Shown piece by piece: positions 30,193 through 41,596 of a stretch of DNA of 53,136 bases. The first letter of the stretch is position 1. Every line of letters starts with the position of its first letter. The stretch spans positions 2,663,610 to 2,716,745 of the forward strand of contig BFEA01000044.1 in NCBI GenBank assembly GCA_003427395.1. Reading direction: 5' to 3'. The position numbers were made by a program, and so were the translations under genes. This DNA is from Chara braunii (taxonomy: Eukaryota > Streptophyta > Charophyceae > Charales > Characeae). Below the pieces are notes generated by a model that was given only the letters and a program-made list of their open reading frames with translations, searched no databases and had not been told where the DNA came from.

Positions 30193-33100
30193 GTCGCACA
30201 GTATCTGTATATTTAGGGGTCGTCAAAATTAAACCCGGACTTGGGCCTAGCATTATTGGTTACAACGTCGAACTTTCATTTGAGAGGTTTGGGGATCGAG
30301 ATCGAGCGGCGGCGACGCGGAGATATCAGAGTTGCATAGAGGGACCGATGGGTTGAGGACCCGGCGGGGCTATCCCCCTTGGTATTGCCATCGACGGCGT
30401 CTGGTCAGTGGCGGCACTTTCCAAGTACTTTTTGGCGCCGTATTTCTGCTACTTTCTTGTTATAACTCCGTCGTACCGTTGACCCGGACGCGACGCCCGA
30501 CTTAATGGTATTCACTGCAGTCAAGGACTTGAGTGCGGGTTCGCGTGTTCCAGATGTTGCCGAAAGTCCTCTATCACGCCGCTGTTGAGAACAGGGCATG
30601 CTCAGGGCTTGAGTCTGTAATTGCACTTGAGACAAAGCGGGCCGGTAGTGCTGAACGTATATGACCTATGTTTCGGGCCCGGTGAAGTCACGGGTGTGTT
30701 GTGTTCACAGGACTATCTGAGACGTGATTTTCATGACCGCGCCGAAGTTACCCCACTGTGGTATTTCGGGGATTCCTGTAGCAGCTACATTTGGGCTCAA
30801 GCCGCCAACAAGGGAACATGCGGGAGCTGCACCCACCGGCAAGTGCGATGCCTGCTACGACAAGCGGGCAATACCGGCCAGGCGTCAGCCGGTAGGCATC
30901 CTTGGGCCAGGCTCTTTCGACTGGGCCGGTCACTGTGCTTCCCCTCCAATCCCCTTCCCCTACGAGCTCCGTCGGTCTTGGCTTAGTACCGCCCAAGGGG
31001 AGGGACCGACGACATATCTCTGAGTAACGGGCGGTGGGTCCGGTCGGGCAGCATTAAGCAGCAGCGGGAGGGACAATAGCGCAGCGCAGCTACGGGTGCT
31101 AAGGCAGCAGGAGTGACGACCGACAGGAGAACAGGCAAGCAAAGAGAAGGTATCCGGACGCGAAGGCGCACCGGATGCATGCGGGACATGAGGAAAGGCT
31201 ATGGCGGGGGTTAAAGTAATTTATCACGTCATATCCTTGTTGGATTTGGGCGGGGAAAAAACGATTCTGGGATTTATTGATAGGGCGAATCCGTCAAAGG
31301 TGTTAGATTAGTGAAAAGGTTAGTGGATTAGGAGCCAGATGAAAAAAGTGTTGTGCAGAGCTATGGTGAATGGGAGAGGAGAATGTATTAGCCAATAGCG
31401 AACGGAAACAGGTGACGGAGGAGGAGGCCCGGGGGTTTTCAAGGAGGGCGACCCCAGATCTAGAGTCAGATTAGTATAAGAACTAGTGTTAGAAGAGTTC
31501 GGAAGAAAGAGTAAGCGCCGAGCTATGGCGGAAAAGGGGAACGACGGGGAGCAGAAAACGAGATACCCCTCGATTCTTAATGGAATCGAGTAGGGTAAAA
31601 GTTGGAATAGAGATTTTTGGACGAGTCGATTTCGATGGTAGTGTTAGTTTTGACAATAGGTTAGTGAGAAGTTAGTCGAAAAGTAGGTTGTGCCTAGTAT
31701 GGCAGTGAATACTTCAGCGTTTTAGCGGAAGATTCATTCAATTTTTGTCAGTCGTTTCCGTGGGGATGCTGCAGGCGGGCAGCGAAGGTGGAGACTTACC
31801 TGTTACCCGGTGTGTTGCTCCTCCTACCAACGGAAAACTCTTTCTCTTCACCTCTTGCATGTGTACAACAACTCGTGCACCTGGTCATATTCTACCGAAA
31901 GGTTCGACCGAGGCAATAGCGGGCAGGCAACGAACAGACGGGTGAGCTTGAATATCGCACAAGAGAGAGAGGGGGCAGAGAGAGAGAGAGAGAGAGAGAG
32001 CTATGAGAGGTAAGGATGGAAGGCCAGGCTTACCTGGCCAACTGAAGTCGTACGAAATACCGAGTCGACAGTGAACGTCGCCCTGTTCTGCAGGAAGATC
32101 CACTCAGATAGAATATGCCCCGTCGGGTGAGACAATGAGTGGCGGGCCGTGGGGTTGGAGACTTTACCTGTTGGCCAAAGTGCGTACTGCATCCTATGAG
32201 ATGCACCGGGCTGTAAATCGGTGGAGGTTCACCACAAGTTTAGCTTGAGGGTGCATCTTGTTGATTGTTGCAGGAGATTCATCGGTAATTGGGTATTCCC
32301 GGGGGAGAGACTGCTTGCGGCCGCCTGAACAAAAGTTTGGTTGTCTACGGTCGATGGAGCGGGAAGGTGAGCTCGCCTATCTATCAAACGCACAACTGTT
32401 TGGGCAAAGACGACAGCAGCGAGGGGGCCACAGGGGAGGGGAGTCTGTCGATCTGGCCGAAAAAAAGGGGCTGCTGTCTGTGGGCCGCTACGCGGGCCCA
32501 TCCACCGTTTAATACAACAAGGAAGGGGACTGCTGGCTGAATGCTTACCTGACCGAGGCCGTACCCATCTCGCCAAACCAAAGAAGTGGAGAGTGAGCTG
32601 GGAGGCTGCAGATCCTGTCGGCCAGACTATGGGCCACCCATCTCATTAGCCGGAGCAGCCGAAGGACAGGCGTGGAGCACAAGTTTGCCCCTCGGCTGGC
32701 ATACTGCAGTTACGTAGCTAGCCTGACTGCGCAATGGATTCACTACGAAGGAGGGAGGGGCTGTGTTTTGTGCCACTAGCCCCATGACTCGAGTTGTGGC
32801 CATGGCAGGATAGACCTCGAGCTTCTGCAGGATAAGCTGAGCGTTTGAGAGAGGTGGATTGTCGTTGAGATTGAGGTAGTCGTCAAGGAGAGGACTGTTG
32901 AAGATTGACTTTGGTTTGATCGAGTTGCTGTGCACTTTTGGCCATCATTGCGGGGCCCCAGCCAGGCGCCTGGACCTGACAAACGCGGCCGACCAACGGC
33001 CTCAAGATAACAAGGCCCTCTCCTGAGAGTTGAGTTGTCCCCTTCTTGTATCTCGAGAGTCTGAAACCCCTCACTCTATCCTTCTTACTCTAAGTCTAAT

Positions 33101-33440
33101 CCTGGTTACAAGAGGAAGGCGGCAGGCAGGATTGCAACCCATAGGACCGCAGCAAAACTCTGTGGGTCGTAAGCCCACCGATTATGGGAGCTCTGTCGGA
33201 ACTCAGGAGTTTTGGAGGCAGGGAACTGAAAGGTAACCATTGCTTTCCTTCGATAAACCCTGTTATAACCCCTATCGATATCTCTTGCTATGTTTGACTG
33301 AGTATACTGCCTGTGCCCTTATGTTGACTTTTGGTTTGTTTTAAGACAAGGACTGGATAAAGGAAGGTCTGCACAATGTCAGTTTCAGTTTTATTGTTTG
33401 ACTGAAGTAGATTGTGGGGTTGCATCTGAGGGAAGGATGG
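30193..33440. other. Spacer; several donor-like motifs on the minus strand, no confirmed gene
   Basis: GC-rich segments alternate with plain sequence. CTTACCTG or TTTACCTG (minus-strand CAGGTAAG) occurs near 31796, 32030, 32163 and 32547, the last being followed by CGAGGCCG. These look like splice donors in the sense of the LCBK1-like gene, but the neighbouring frames (for example 32229-32576 minus) carry no known domain and LCBK1 needs no exon here. A GA tract is at 31977-32001. Confidence 0.45.
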
Positions 33441-33481
33441 GAGGAAGGCAATATTGCTTGTCTGATTGGGTTAATCAAAGG

Positions 33482-34210
33482 CTGGGCAAGTCCCCATAAG
33501 TTTGGGGAGGCCCAGTGCTATGTTTATTTTTGATTGCCTGGAGAACCAGACATGTTCCATAAGTTTGGGTGGTCTGGTTGCTCTTTGTGAGGACTGACTG
33601 AGATTGATTTTTTAGGGACCAAGCACGTTCCATAAGTTTGGGTGGCTTGGTCGCCTTTTTTACTTCGGGTTTCTTTTAGTTTCTTTTGGTTCTGAACGAG
33701 GAGGTCTGAGCATGTTCCACAAGTTTGAGTGGCTCAACCGCTTCCTGCTTTGGCTTTAAGAAAAAAAAACAGGTTGAGGACCAAACATGTTCCATAAGTT
33801 TGGGTGGTCTTGGTCCAATGCCACACACATGCTGAAACCGAAAGGTTATAACTTGGCTATATTTTACTACTACATTACTTGTGAACAGGCCAGTCAGACA
33901 AGGTTCCATAAGTTTGGGTGGTTTGACTATAGCTTATCACAAACTGAAGAGAGTATTATAAAAGTAAACTTGTGGTAAGAAGGGGCAGGCTGGATCTTGA
34001 GCTAAAGATGATCGGTTCAGTTATATGCTACCTCAAAAGACTAAGTGTAGATAATTATATAAAACAAGGATACTTAAACAGTTCAGGGCGACTAGGGTGG
34101 CCTAGTCATATGCTTAAAGAAGAGAAAAGTTGTTGTGCCCTATATTTGTGTATACTCCATGGTTGAGCTAGACATGTTCCATAAGTTTGGGTGGTCTAAC
34201 TTTATGCCCT
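33482..34210 (+). repeat. Alpha array: seven hairpins with an invariant core and covarying stems
   Basis: Core TTCCATAAGTTTGGGTGG (variants in copies 1, 4) occurs near 33491, 33555, 33629, 33716, 33791, 33904 and 34177. Each core is bracketed by complementary arms that differ between copies: CTGGGC/GCCCAG, AACCAGAC/GTCTGGTT, GACCAAGC/GCTTGGTC, GGTcTGAGC/GCTCAACC, GGACCAA/TTGGTCC, AGTCAGAC/GTTTGACT and TAGAC/GTCTA. Spacing is 65-115 bp except for the last (about 275). No frame is shared, so the conserved unit is structural. The function is unknown to me; an RNA element or recombination hairpins are both possible. Confidence 0.85.
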
Positions 34211-34485
34211 ATGTAAGCTGGGTATAAAGGGATAAATCATTGAAAGACTATGAACTATTGTTTGATAAGTTGACTTTGGGATGGTGAGAGTACTTACCTT
34301 TGTGATTTGGCCTGCATGTGGCTCAGTGAGACTACTACTTAGTCCGAGTTTCAGTTCGACAGGTAGTTGCTTTAGTTGCTCGCCATGTGCTAGAGTCATA
34401 AGAGTTAGTTTCAATTCCTGCATTTTCTGAGCTAAGTTTTTTTTACTTAGGTCAATTTCTGCATTTTCTGAGATCTTTTGTTATA

Positions 34486-35120
34486 CTTGGTTTTGTATAA
34501 ATTTTGGTAAGCTACTTTCTTTACGGGAAGCGCTGCCGAAATTTCTACAAAACCAAGGAGTTAGTCAGATTCTATCTTTTCAAAGATTTTGTCTAACATT
34601 TATATACGACTTAGTAAAAATCTGACGAGTCTCCTTTTCTAAAGGGAGTGCTGGCCGAATTTTTGCTAATTCAGGGAGTTAAGACAAAATTAGACCTTGA
34701 GAAGTCAAAGTCACTTTAGATTCTGAACTTAGCTTTGTATAAATCTTGGATTAACACTTTTCTAAAGGGAGTGTTTCCGAAATTTTTACAAATCTAGGGA
34801 GTTAGTTAAATTTTGTCTTAATTAAACTCGGGTTTTGCTCTGGGTTCATATCAGACTTAGTAAAAATATGGAAAGTCTTCTTTTCTAAAATGAGTGCTGC
34901 CCAAATTTTTACTAACTCAAGGAGTTAAAAAAAACTTTCCAAAATTAGAGTTTGGTTTTCGTTTTCATATTTAAGTTACTATAAATTCTGAGAAGGCACT
35001 TTTCCTACGGGAAGCGCTGCCAAATTTTTCTTAGTTTAGAGGAGTTAGATTATATTTTGACGGATGACAATTCTGGTAATCCACTCTATATAGAGGAGAT
35101 TCTGCCAAAGGTCTACCTTT
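34486..35120 (+). repeat. Beta array: five larger hairpins of a second design
   Basis: The unit is a 5' arm such as CTTAGTAAAAATCTG, then a CTTTTCTAAAGGGAGTGCTGCC core (itself an inner stem CACTTTT/AGGGAGTG), then a complementary 3' arm, then AGGGAGTTA. Arms are at 34486-34507/34536-34557 (22 bp, one mismatch), 34608-34626/34654-34672, 34730-34749/34777-34796, 34854-34871/34901-34918 and 34972-34990/35020-35038. A degenerate sixth (CCACTCTATATAGAGGAGATTCTGCC) starts near 35081. No coding frame explains the conservation. Confidence 0.83.
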
Positions 35121-36000
35121 TCTTTAGGAACTGACTGAGGGGTAGACTCAGGCTTCGTTAAGTAGAATAATTATTTGTAAGATCATGATTATGAAGATTA
35201 TTCCCGATTCGGACTCATAGATTTAGCTTGGGGATTGACCTGTCTTGTGTTACTGGTCCTCTTGATCGTTTGATTCAGGATCTGGAATAGATTCAGCTTG
35301 ATCCCACGAGGATCATCTTCTGTTATCACTAATAACAGGTCGGTTGCCGATTCATCTGTTTACGACTGAACTCCAATCCACTCTTGCCGCTCAACCTAAA
35401 GGCTTTAGCCTGTGGTTTGAATTGTTTTGTTGTCTTTTCGCCCGGACTTTATTTAAATGGCCATTTAAAGAAAAGTACCAAGTATTTTATTTTGAGGAGT
35501 TGCACAAGAGTGAGGCTTGCATGGCTAAAACAAGGGGTACGCATGCAAAGAATGGTTGAAGTTGACCTCGTGTAGTGCATGGACTTTTGGTTGAATCTTC
35601 GTTGTGATTGCAGGTATGTTTTGTGGTGCGGACATTGGGGTGACCACCTGCGATCATATACATATATATGGCTGAGAGGAGTCTCACTGTGATTGTGAGA
35701 AGTGATCGTGACATAATTATAACCCTCTATATATATATAAATACATATGTCTTGAGTGTTTTGGGCGGTCTACTGTGACCGCGCATAAGGGTTGAATAAA
35801 TTTTGCTTTTGAGAGAAAAGGGAGATCGCTTGTTATCCTTTGTTTTTTAGAGGTTTTTATAGTTGGATGTTGTAGTCCGTGGCAGCCGTCAAAGTCAAAC
35901 CCCTTGATTTCTCTCCAACCCCTGGATGATGAAGTTGGTCTTCAGGGCGATAAGAGACGATTACCACTTTAGGTATGAACAAGTGTACCACGCACTCTCC
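35121..36000. other. Spacer between hairpin arrays
   Basis: No recognisable gene; frames at 35344-35575 overlap in two phases and lack domains. TA-rich stretch at 35640-35750. Confidence 0.5.
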
Positions 36001-36011
36001 GCAGGGTGCAT

Positions 36012-36135
36012 AAGAGGGTGTGGTTCACAACCACACTTGGCGGTTGTCCAGCGTCGAGAGATCAATCCTGCAGAAGAGGGTCTGGTTCTCAACCGCACTT
36101 GGCGGTTATCCAGCGTTGAGAGATGAATCCCTCAA
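36012..36135 (+). repeat. Gamma pair: two tandem 62-bp hairpin units
   Basis: Units start AAGAGGG at 36012 and 36074. Each has a GGTT...AACC hairpin (GTGTGGTT-CAC-AACCACAC in the first; GGTT-CTC-AACC and AACCGC...GCGGTT in the second), then TCCAGCGTYGAGAGATSAATCC. Changes between the copies keep alternative stems. Confidence 0.8.
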
Positions 36136-37049
36136 GGTGCGTGTCAGCCGACATTTGAGTGTCGAATGCGACCCTCGAGATTAAAGAGGACTTGTGTCGC
36201 ATGAGTATAGGTACTACATAGTACGCTATCATTGCGACTACTTGTGTATGCTTGCATTGCAAGTCGGTATGAGGTTAGCCCTGCGTCCGCGCGGTTTTAT
36301 ACTAAGTCTCGCACGCAACACCTATCTGATTTTCGCATCGGAGAATTATGGGATGACCACTAAGGGACTAGGAGTGTTGTCGCGTTGTTTATTCTGTGTC
36401 ATTATATGTATGTGTATGTGTGTGTGTTTTTATTTTTATGTTCTTTAGAGTGGTGTATGCGTGGTGTGTGGGATGCGTCCTAGTCGACCGACGACAAGTC
36501 GCGCTTGGGACCTCAGCCCCCCAAGGTGTCGGTTCGCGTGCGGGTCCAATAGAGGCGTAAAGCCGCGCATACCCCTCTGCGATTGCAGACGATTAGCTTT
36601 CGTACTTTGGACTGGTAGCTCGGCGGGGATACGCCCACCGGAGGGAGGTGACAACTCCCGTAAGGTGGAGTTAAGTTGTGCCTCCCGTAGGCCCTATCCT
36701 GTCGTAGGGGCTCATGAGAGGTATGGCTGGCGTCCGGAGCACAAGTTGGAAAGGATGCTCCTCACATAAGCCACAAGCTAAATCCTACTCTGGAGGTGCA
36801 TGACATCAATATATAAGACCCGTTCGCCCTAGTGAAATAATTGGCCAATCATCTAACCACACCACATAGATAACGACAATGGTGTAAGATGATTCAAACA
36901 TCGACATTGAATAGCTAACTGATTTTTCTCACGTGTTATTTCACGAATTTCCTATTGGGTGAGAGTGATGCAATGAATACAGTTCAAAATCCTCAAATAT
37001 GCCGATCGCGTGCGGTCAAATGGCCCGCGGACACGACCGCGAGTGATAT
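36136..37049. other. Spacer without recognisable gene
   Basis: GC-rich with many short inverted repeats (36470-36760, for example GGAGCA...TGCTCC near 36737). I considered a self-splicing intron or rRNA fragment and could not support either. Confidence 0.5.
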
Positions 37050-37561
37050 TTAGCTTTAAGGATATTCTCTCGACCTGCTCTAGATCCTTCTCGTACTAAA
37101 TGGCAAATTCCCTCGTACCAGGCGACAAACGATGAATCTGATCTGGATTCACGTAGTCACGTCGGGGTTGCCAACCCTTGCGCAGTTCATTCGGGGCGCG
37201 TGCAGTAGACAGGTGCACCAAATAATTATACGCACGCTGAACTTTGGGAGGATGCTCGCCCAATCAATCTGATCGGGTCTAATGTACATGCGCAACACTT
37301 GCTGGAGCATCTGCTCAGGCTGACCGTTGGTCTCCGAGTGTCTTCCGGTGACCCATATACTTCCATCAACTGCTGTCAGTGCTCACCTGTCAATCTACTA
37401 TCACTTTCACTAACAATCGTCAATGGGTGTTCATAGTCCTTGACCCAATGGTTGAAGAATTATCTAATCAACAAGTCTGCTTTTGCCTCGGCAGGCAGCG
37501 GAATAAAAACAACAAATTTGCTAAACCTATCTACAACCAGACTCTTCCTGTTCTTGCTTTT
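37050..37561 (-). pseudogene. R5: integrase fragment of a Ty3/gypsy element, interrupted by R3
   Basis: On the minus strand: SLVVDRFSKFVVFIPLPAEA (37450-37540), then VSESDSRLTGEH with the second acidic residue, then TGRHSETNGQPEQM with the catalytic Glu and VLRMYIRPDQIDWASILPK. Frame breaks and stops occur. It resembles R1's integrase (SGRHAETNGQIEQM) more than that of G. Its upstream half would lie to the right, where R3 begins, so R3 inserted into it. Confidence 0.8.
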
Positions 37562-39360
37562 TGTTATGATCCTGGCCAATTTCAAAGTACACATTCATCA
37601 AAAAGTGCAATGTCGTCCAATTGCAAAAAGAAATGAATGAACTTGAGATGAGAGAGAGGGAAAGAAGAAGAAGAAAAAAAGAAATAAGAAGATGATGTAC
37701 ACCAGCATAGACCAATGATAATCCTCTTCTTCTTCGCCAACCACTCTCCTCCTCCTGATCTCCTCCCCTAATAATAATAATAATAATAATGAATGGTTGA
37801 ACCACAATCAATGTCCGAATCCGTCTTCTACTGCAAGTATCACATGAGGTCAACCATAGCCATGGTCGCCCTTCTTCCTCCTTCCAAGGCCGAGGCTATG
37901 TCGGACTACTAGGGACTGGCCCTGAAGTGCAGAGGACAACTCAAGCAGCTATGGCCGCTCTCGCTCAGGCCGCCATACCTGACTCTGCCTTGAAGCTTCT
38001 TGGTGTAGCTCTACCCCCGCTAGGGCCTTCTTGCTGCAGCGCCCACCAAGGTAATGAAGATGACAACCACCATAGCCAGGCAAGTACCTCTGGCGCTCCC
38101 CCTTTCTAGTCCTGGTCTTCTCCCTCCTCTTGTCCTTAATCCTCCCCAGCTGCGCTGCTCCTTGCTAGCGCCTCTCCAGCCAGCGCTCCAACTAGTGTGT
38201 CGCCAAACTTGCACACTGATAATGAAGAGCACTTTGCTCCTCCTGGAGATATAGCAGCCTATTTGCCTCTTGACGAGTGACTTCCCAGGCGGCGCGGCCT
38301 CCCAGCAACCGGTACCTCCTCCCTTTCAGAGGGAAACATCATTGCAAACTTTGATTTTGCCCGTACAAGCCCTAGACTCAGACTGGGTCTCTAAAAATGC
38401 CAACTTTTGTCTTCTTTTGCTTGTCCTCGAGGCAGCCATGCCTAACTCTGCCTCGAAGCTTCTTGCTGTAGCTCTACTTCTTGCTGCAGCGCCCACCAAG
38501 GTAATGAAGATGGCAACCGCCATAGCCAGGTAAGTACCTTAGGCGCTCACCCTTCCTAGTCCTGGTCTTTCTTCCTCCTCTTGTCCTTGCTCCTCCCCAG
38601 CTGCGCTGCTCCTTGCTAGCGCTTCTCCAACAAGCGCTCCAACCAGTGTGTCGCCAAACTTGCACACCGATAATGAAGAACACTTTGCTCCTCCCGGAGA
38701 TATAGCGGCCTACTTGCCTCTTGGCGAGTGACCTCCCAGGCCGCACGGCCTCCTAGCAAAGGGGACCTCCATTTGGGAGGGAAACGTCATTGCAAACGCT
38801 GATTTTGCCCGTACAGGCCCTAGACTCAGACTGGTTGGACTGGTACCCGCCTAGACCTCGCCTACAACTACAGGGGCTCTAAAAATCCCAGACTCAGACT
38901 GGTTGGACTGGTACCCGCCTAGACCTAGCCTACAACTACTGGGCCTTTTAATGCCAACTTTTGTCTTCTTCTGCTCGGCCTCGAGTACCCAGCACATCTA
39001 CCTTGACCCGGTGTGGTACCGGCCTACCGGCCTACCTGCTACTTGAGTGTTTTCCTCTTGCTTCAAGTGTCAGGGGACCTCTTTCCCACCACTTGAGTGG
39101 TTTCCCCGCTGCAACCCTCAATGCCACGGCCATAGGTAAGTACTGGCCTTTCAGGCCCTTTGAACAAACAAGTGCCCTTGCGGGTCACACACACACTCAA
39201 GCCGACAAGCACTCAAACAAGCATGCAAACCAGCAAGCATGCACACACACAAACTTGGAGAACTCGACAACAAGGGGGAAACTCAACAAGGCATTCATTC
39301 CATGAGCAAAACTCAGAAATCAGTTGTGTGTCTCAGTCCGTGTTTCGCAGGGTCCTTACA
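37562..39360 (-). repeat. 3' LTR of R3 (1799 bp)
   Basis: On the minus strand it starts TGTAAGGACCCTGCG (39360) and ends GGATCATAACA (37562). Many blocks match the LTR of G, for example the run from TCTGAGTCTAGRGC to GATGTTTCCCTC. It is longer because of an internal 450-bp duplication. A (TAA)n tract lies at 37770-37791. Confidence 0.9.
37941..38840 (-). repeat. 450-bp tandem duplication within the R3 LTR
   Basis: GCCCACCAAGGTAATGAAGA begins at 38041 and again at 38491, and the following sequence through CGCCAAACTTGCACAC to CCTAGACTCAGACTGG is repeated with few changes. The LTR of G has one copy. The outer limits given here are approximate. Confidence 0.88.
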
Positions 39361-39376
39361 CTACCCCCCTCTCAAG
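39361..39376 (-). promoter_or_regulatory. Polypurine tract of R3
   Basis: Minus strand CTTGAGAGGGGGGTAG next to the LTR start TGTAAGG. Confidence 0.88.
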
Positions 39377-39401
39377 AGCGAGGTCCCTTCAAGCGAGTAA
39401 C

Positions 39402-40860
39402 TCACTCCAAGTTCCCGACAAGCGCATCGTAAGCGAACATAGCAAAAATATTTTGTGAGTACTCAGTAGCAGCGAGCTTTGCAGAAATTTTTGGTACAAC
39501 GTTAGAGGCGATCTGTCGTTCGTATCCTTTAACAGCACGAGCGCCGAGCAGCTCTTTCTTGGAGATCCAATAGAGATCGTCCAACGGTTGGTGCATGAAA
39601 TGAACCTCATATTGTCTGTTACCGCCTTGATTGCACGAGGGATCATGTTCTCACGATATTTGGAGGTACTAGAATCACCATATATACAGCTTTGATGTGT
39701 GAAAGACTGGATACGTGCGCAGATGAGGTGGCACAACAATCACACACGAAGAACCGGACTGATCATTGCCAATCACATCCAAGACTTCCCACGGACCATA
39801 ATAGACAGGGAGAAGTTTTATGACACCCCCTTTTCTTCCGAAGATTCAGACATCTTGACCCACACATAACTTCCCACTTCGATATCCGAAGGTTTGCATT
39901 TCTTATTTGTATGATAGATCATGGCGTGTTGTCGCTTGGTCATTGCTGCAATTGCAACCTTGAGCAAGCAATCATACTTCGCGCTGAAGCCAGGCCTGCC
40001 AGGTGTTAGACCGGTCCGCTGTTCGGAGGATAACTATGAGAGCGTATTACGAATCTCCCAACCGTAATGCAGCCTATTTGGCATCATGCCAATGGAAGAA
40101 TGGATGGAGTAGTTGTACAAACCCTTGACAATACAACTTTTTGTCCCATGTTTCATGATCCGGAATGATTTAAGGCACAAAGAAGTTGAAACACAGTCTG
40201 ATTAATCTCCTCCGCCAAGTCGTTGGCTTCGGGATGTGGACCAGATGTCATGCTCAATTTGAGACCAGGGAGTTGGGATGTGAAGTCCTTCCATTCAATG
40301 CTTATGAAGCGCGGGTCCCGATCAGTCACAAGGGTTTTCGGCGCCCCGAACTGCAGAATGTACTTCTGGTGGAACTCATGGATCACAACTTCACTTGGGG
40401 CATGGGGTGGCAATGGGATCAGATTCAGAAATTTGAAAAATCGATCAACAATCACCATCACTTGTGAAAATCCTTTCTTAATTACCTTTCCCATGCTCTG
40501 TGAAGTCGATGGAGACAGACTCTCCGGGACCATTGGCAATGGGAAGCGGTTGGAGTAGCCCAATGGGCTTTTGTCTGGACGGTTTGACTCGTTGACAGAC
40601 TTGACACTCAGCCACAAACCTTTCAGCAAATCCTTTCATACTAGGTCAGTCAAATTGTTGTAATAGGTTTTCGTAGGTTTTGCCAAGCCGAAGCGTCCAC
40701 TCTGACCGTGACCATGAGCGAAGTCCAAGAAGTGTGTGCGGATAGGCTCATGGTTGGGTTCACACAATCGGTCATACTTTTCGTAACGTCGAAAAACCAA
40801 ACCTTCGCATTTGTGAAAATCAGGTTCTGCCAGGGGCAGCTTGAAATTGCTTAAGGATTG
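39402..40860 (-). pseudogene. R3 integrase and chromodomain-like tail (broken)
   Basis: On the minus strand, integrase core residues lie in 40153-40629: VMVIVDRFFKFLNLIPLP, VTDRDPRFISIEW and a Glu-containing HPEANDLAEEINQT, so the acidic residues are kept. Integrase continues to the left in several frames (for example the MERRRSAMI-like and GPW..VL parts). The chromodomain tail VHFMHQPLDDLYWISKKELL with a KGYERQIA end is at 39402-39600. Upstream, 40630-40860 covers the zinc-binding part with breaks. Confidence 0.82.
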
Positions 40861-40885
40861 GAATGAGGTCGGAATCCTTAGCAGT

Positions 40886-41596
40886 TTACTCTCCTAGTTC
40901 CTCCTTCAATTTCTTCTGTAGGTCGTAAGAGTTTACAAGGCAAGTCATGTACTCGGGGTGGCGAGACAATGCATCAGCAACTCGATTATAACAACCCTTT
41001 TCGTGTTTCATGTCAAAGGCAAAGATGTCAATTTCATGGAACCAGCGAGTCCACGTGGGGGACAAGGTAGTTTGCTCCTTGATCCATTTCAAGGTTTCAT
41101 GGTCTGAGAAGACCTTGAAACGACATCCTAAAAGATGGTGCTTCCAATGGTTCAATGCTTCCCGCAGAGCATAAAGTTTGTGCACGTAAGTGGAAGTAGC
41201 TACCTTTTCACAGGGCATAAGTCTATTGTAGTATTCGAGTGGCCGCAAACCATTACCATCGTCTTGTTGCAGCATTGTGCCAATCCCATATTGGCTTGCA
41301 TCCGTAGTGACTACGAATGTAAGTTTGGAATCTGCAATGTGGGGCACATGATAACTTACCAAGGGTTCTTTCAAGGATTGAAAAGTGGTCTCACATGTTC
41401 CATCCCACGTGTAAGATACATTTTTGCTTGTTAGTTTGGACAACGGGCGAGAAACAATAGAAAATTGGGGCACGAACTTCCGATAGTATGATGCAAGACC
41501 AAGAAAAGAACGCAATTTCTGGACGTTCGCGGGTTGAGGCCACATGCGTATGACCTCAACCTTGGTTGCCTCAGGCTCGAGGACTGTAGTAGACAA
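40886..41596 (-). pseudogene. R3 connection and RNase H (open frame, 236 codons)
   Basis: Opens in the connection (WPQPANVQKLRSFLGLASYYRKF), then TTDASQYGIG with the first catalytic Asp, HKLYALREAL with the Glu, FSDHETLKWI with the third Asp intact (contrast G), and NRVADALSRHPEYM. No stop until 40886. Listed as pseudogene only because the rest of R3's pol frame is broken. Confidence 0.87.

Noticed and set aside
30621-30986. 121-codon plus-strand frame
   Set aside because: No domain, overlapping frames in other phases, GC-rich background.
32229-32576. Minus-strand gene between 30.2 and 33.4 kb suggested by repeated CTTACCTG
   Set aside because: The donors are plausible, but I could not build a set of exons with a continuous frame or known domain.
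33482-35120. CRISPR-like repeat array
   Set aside because: Repeats are hairpins with varying arms and irregular spacing, in eukaryotic DNA, without cas genes; the variable parts are paired arms, not spacers.
36440-36780. Self-splicing intron or rRNA fragment
   Set aside because: The GC-rich inverted repeats suggested it, but no group I core or group II domain V pattern could be matched.
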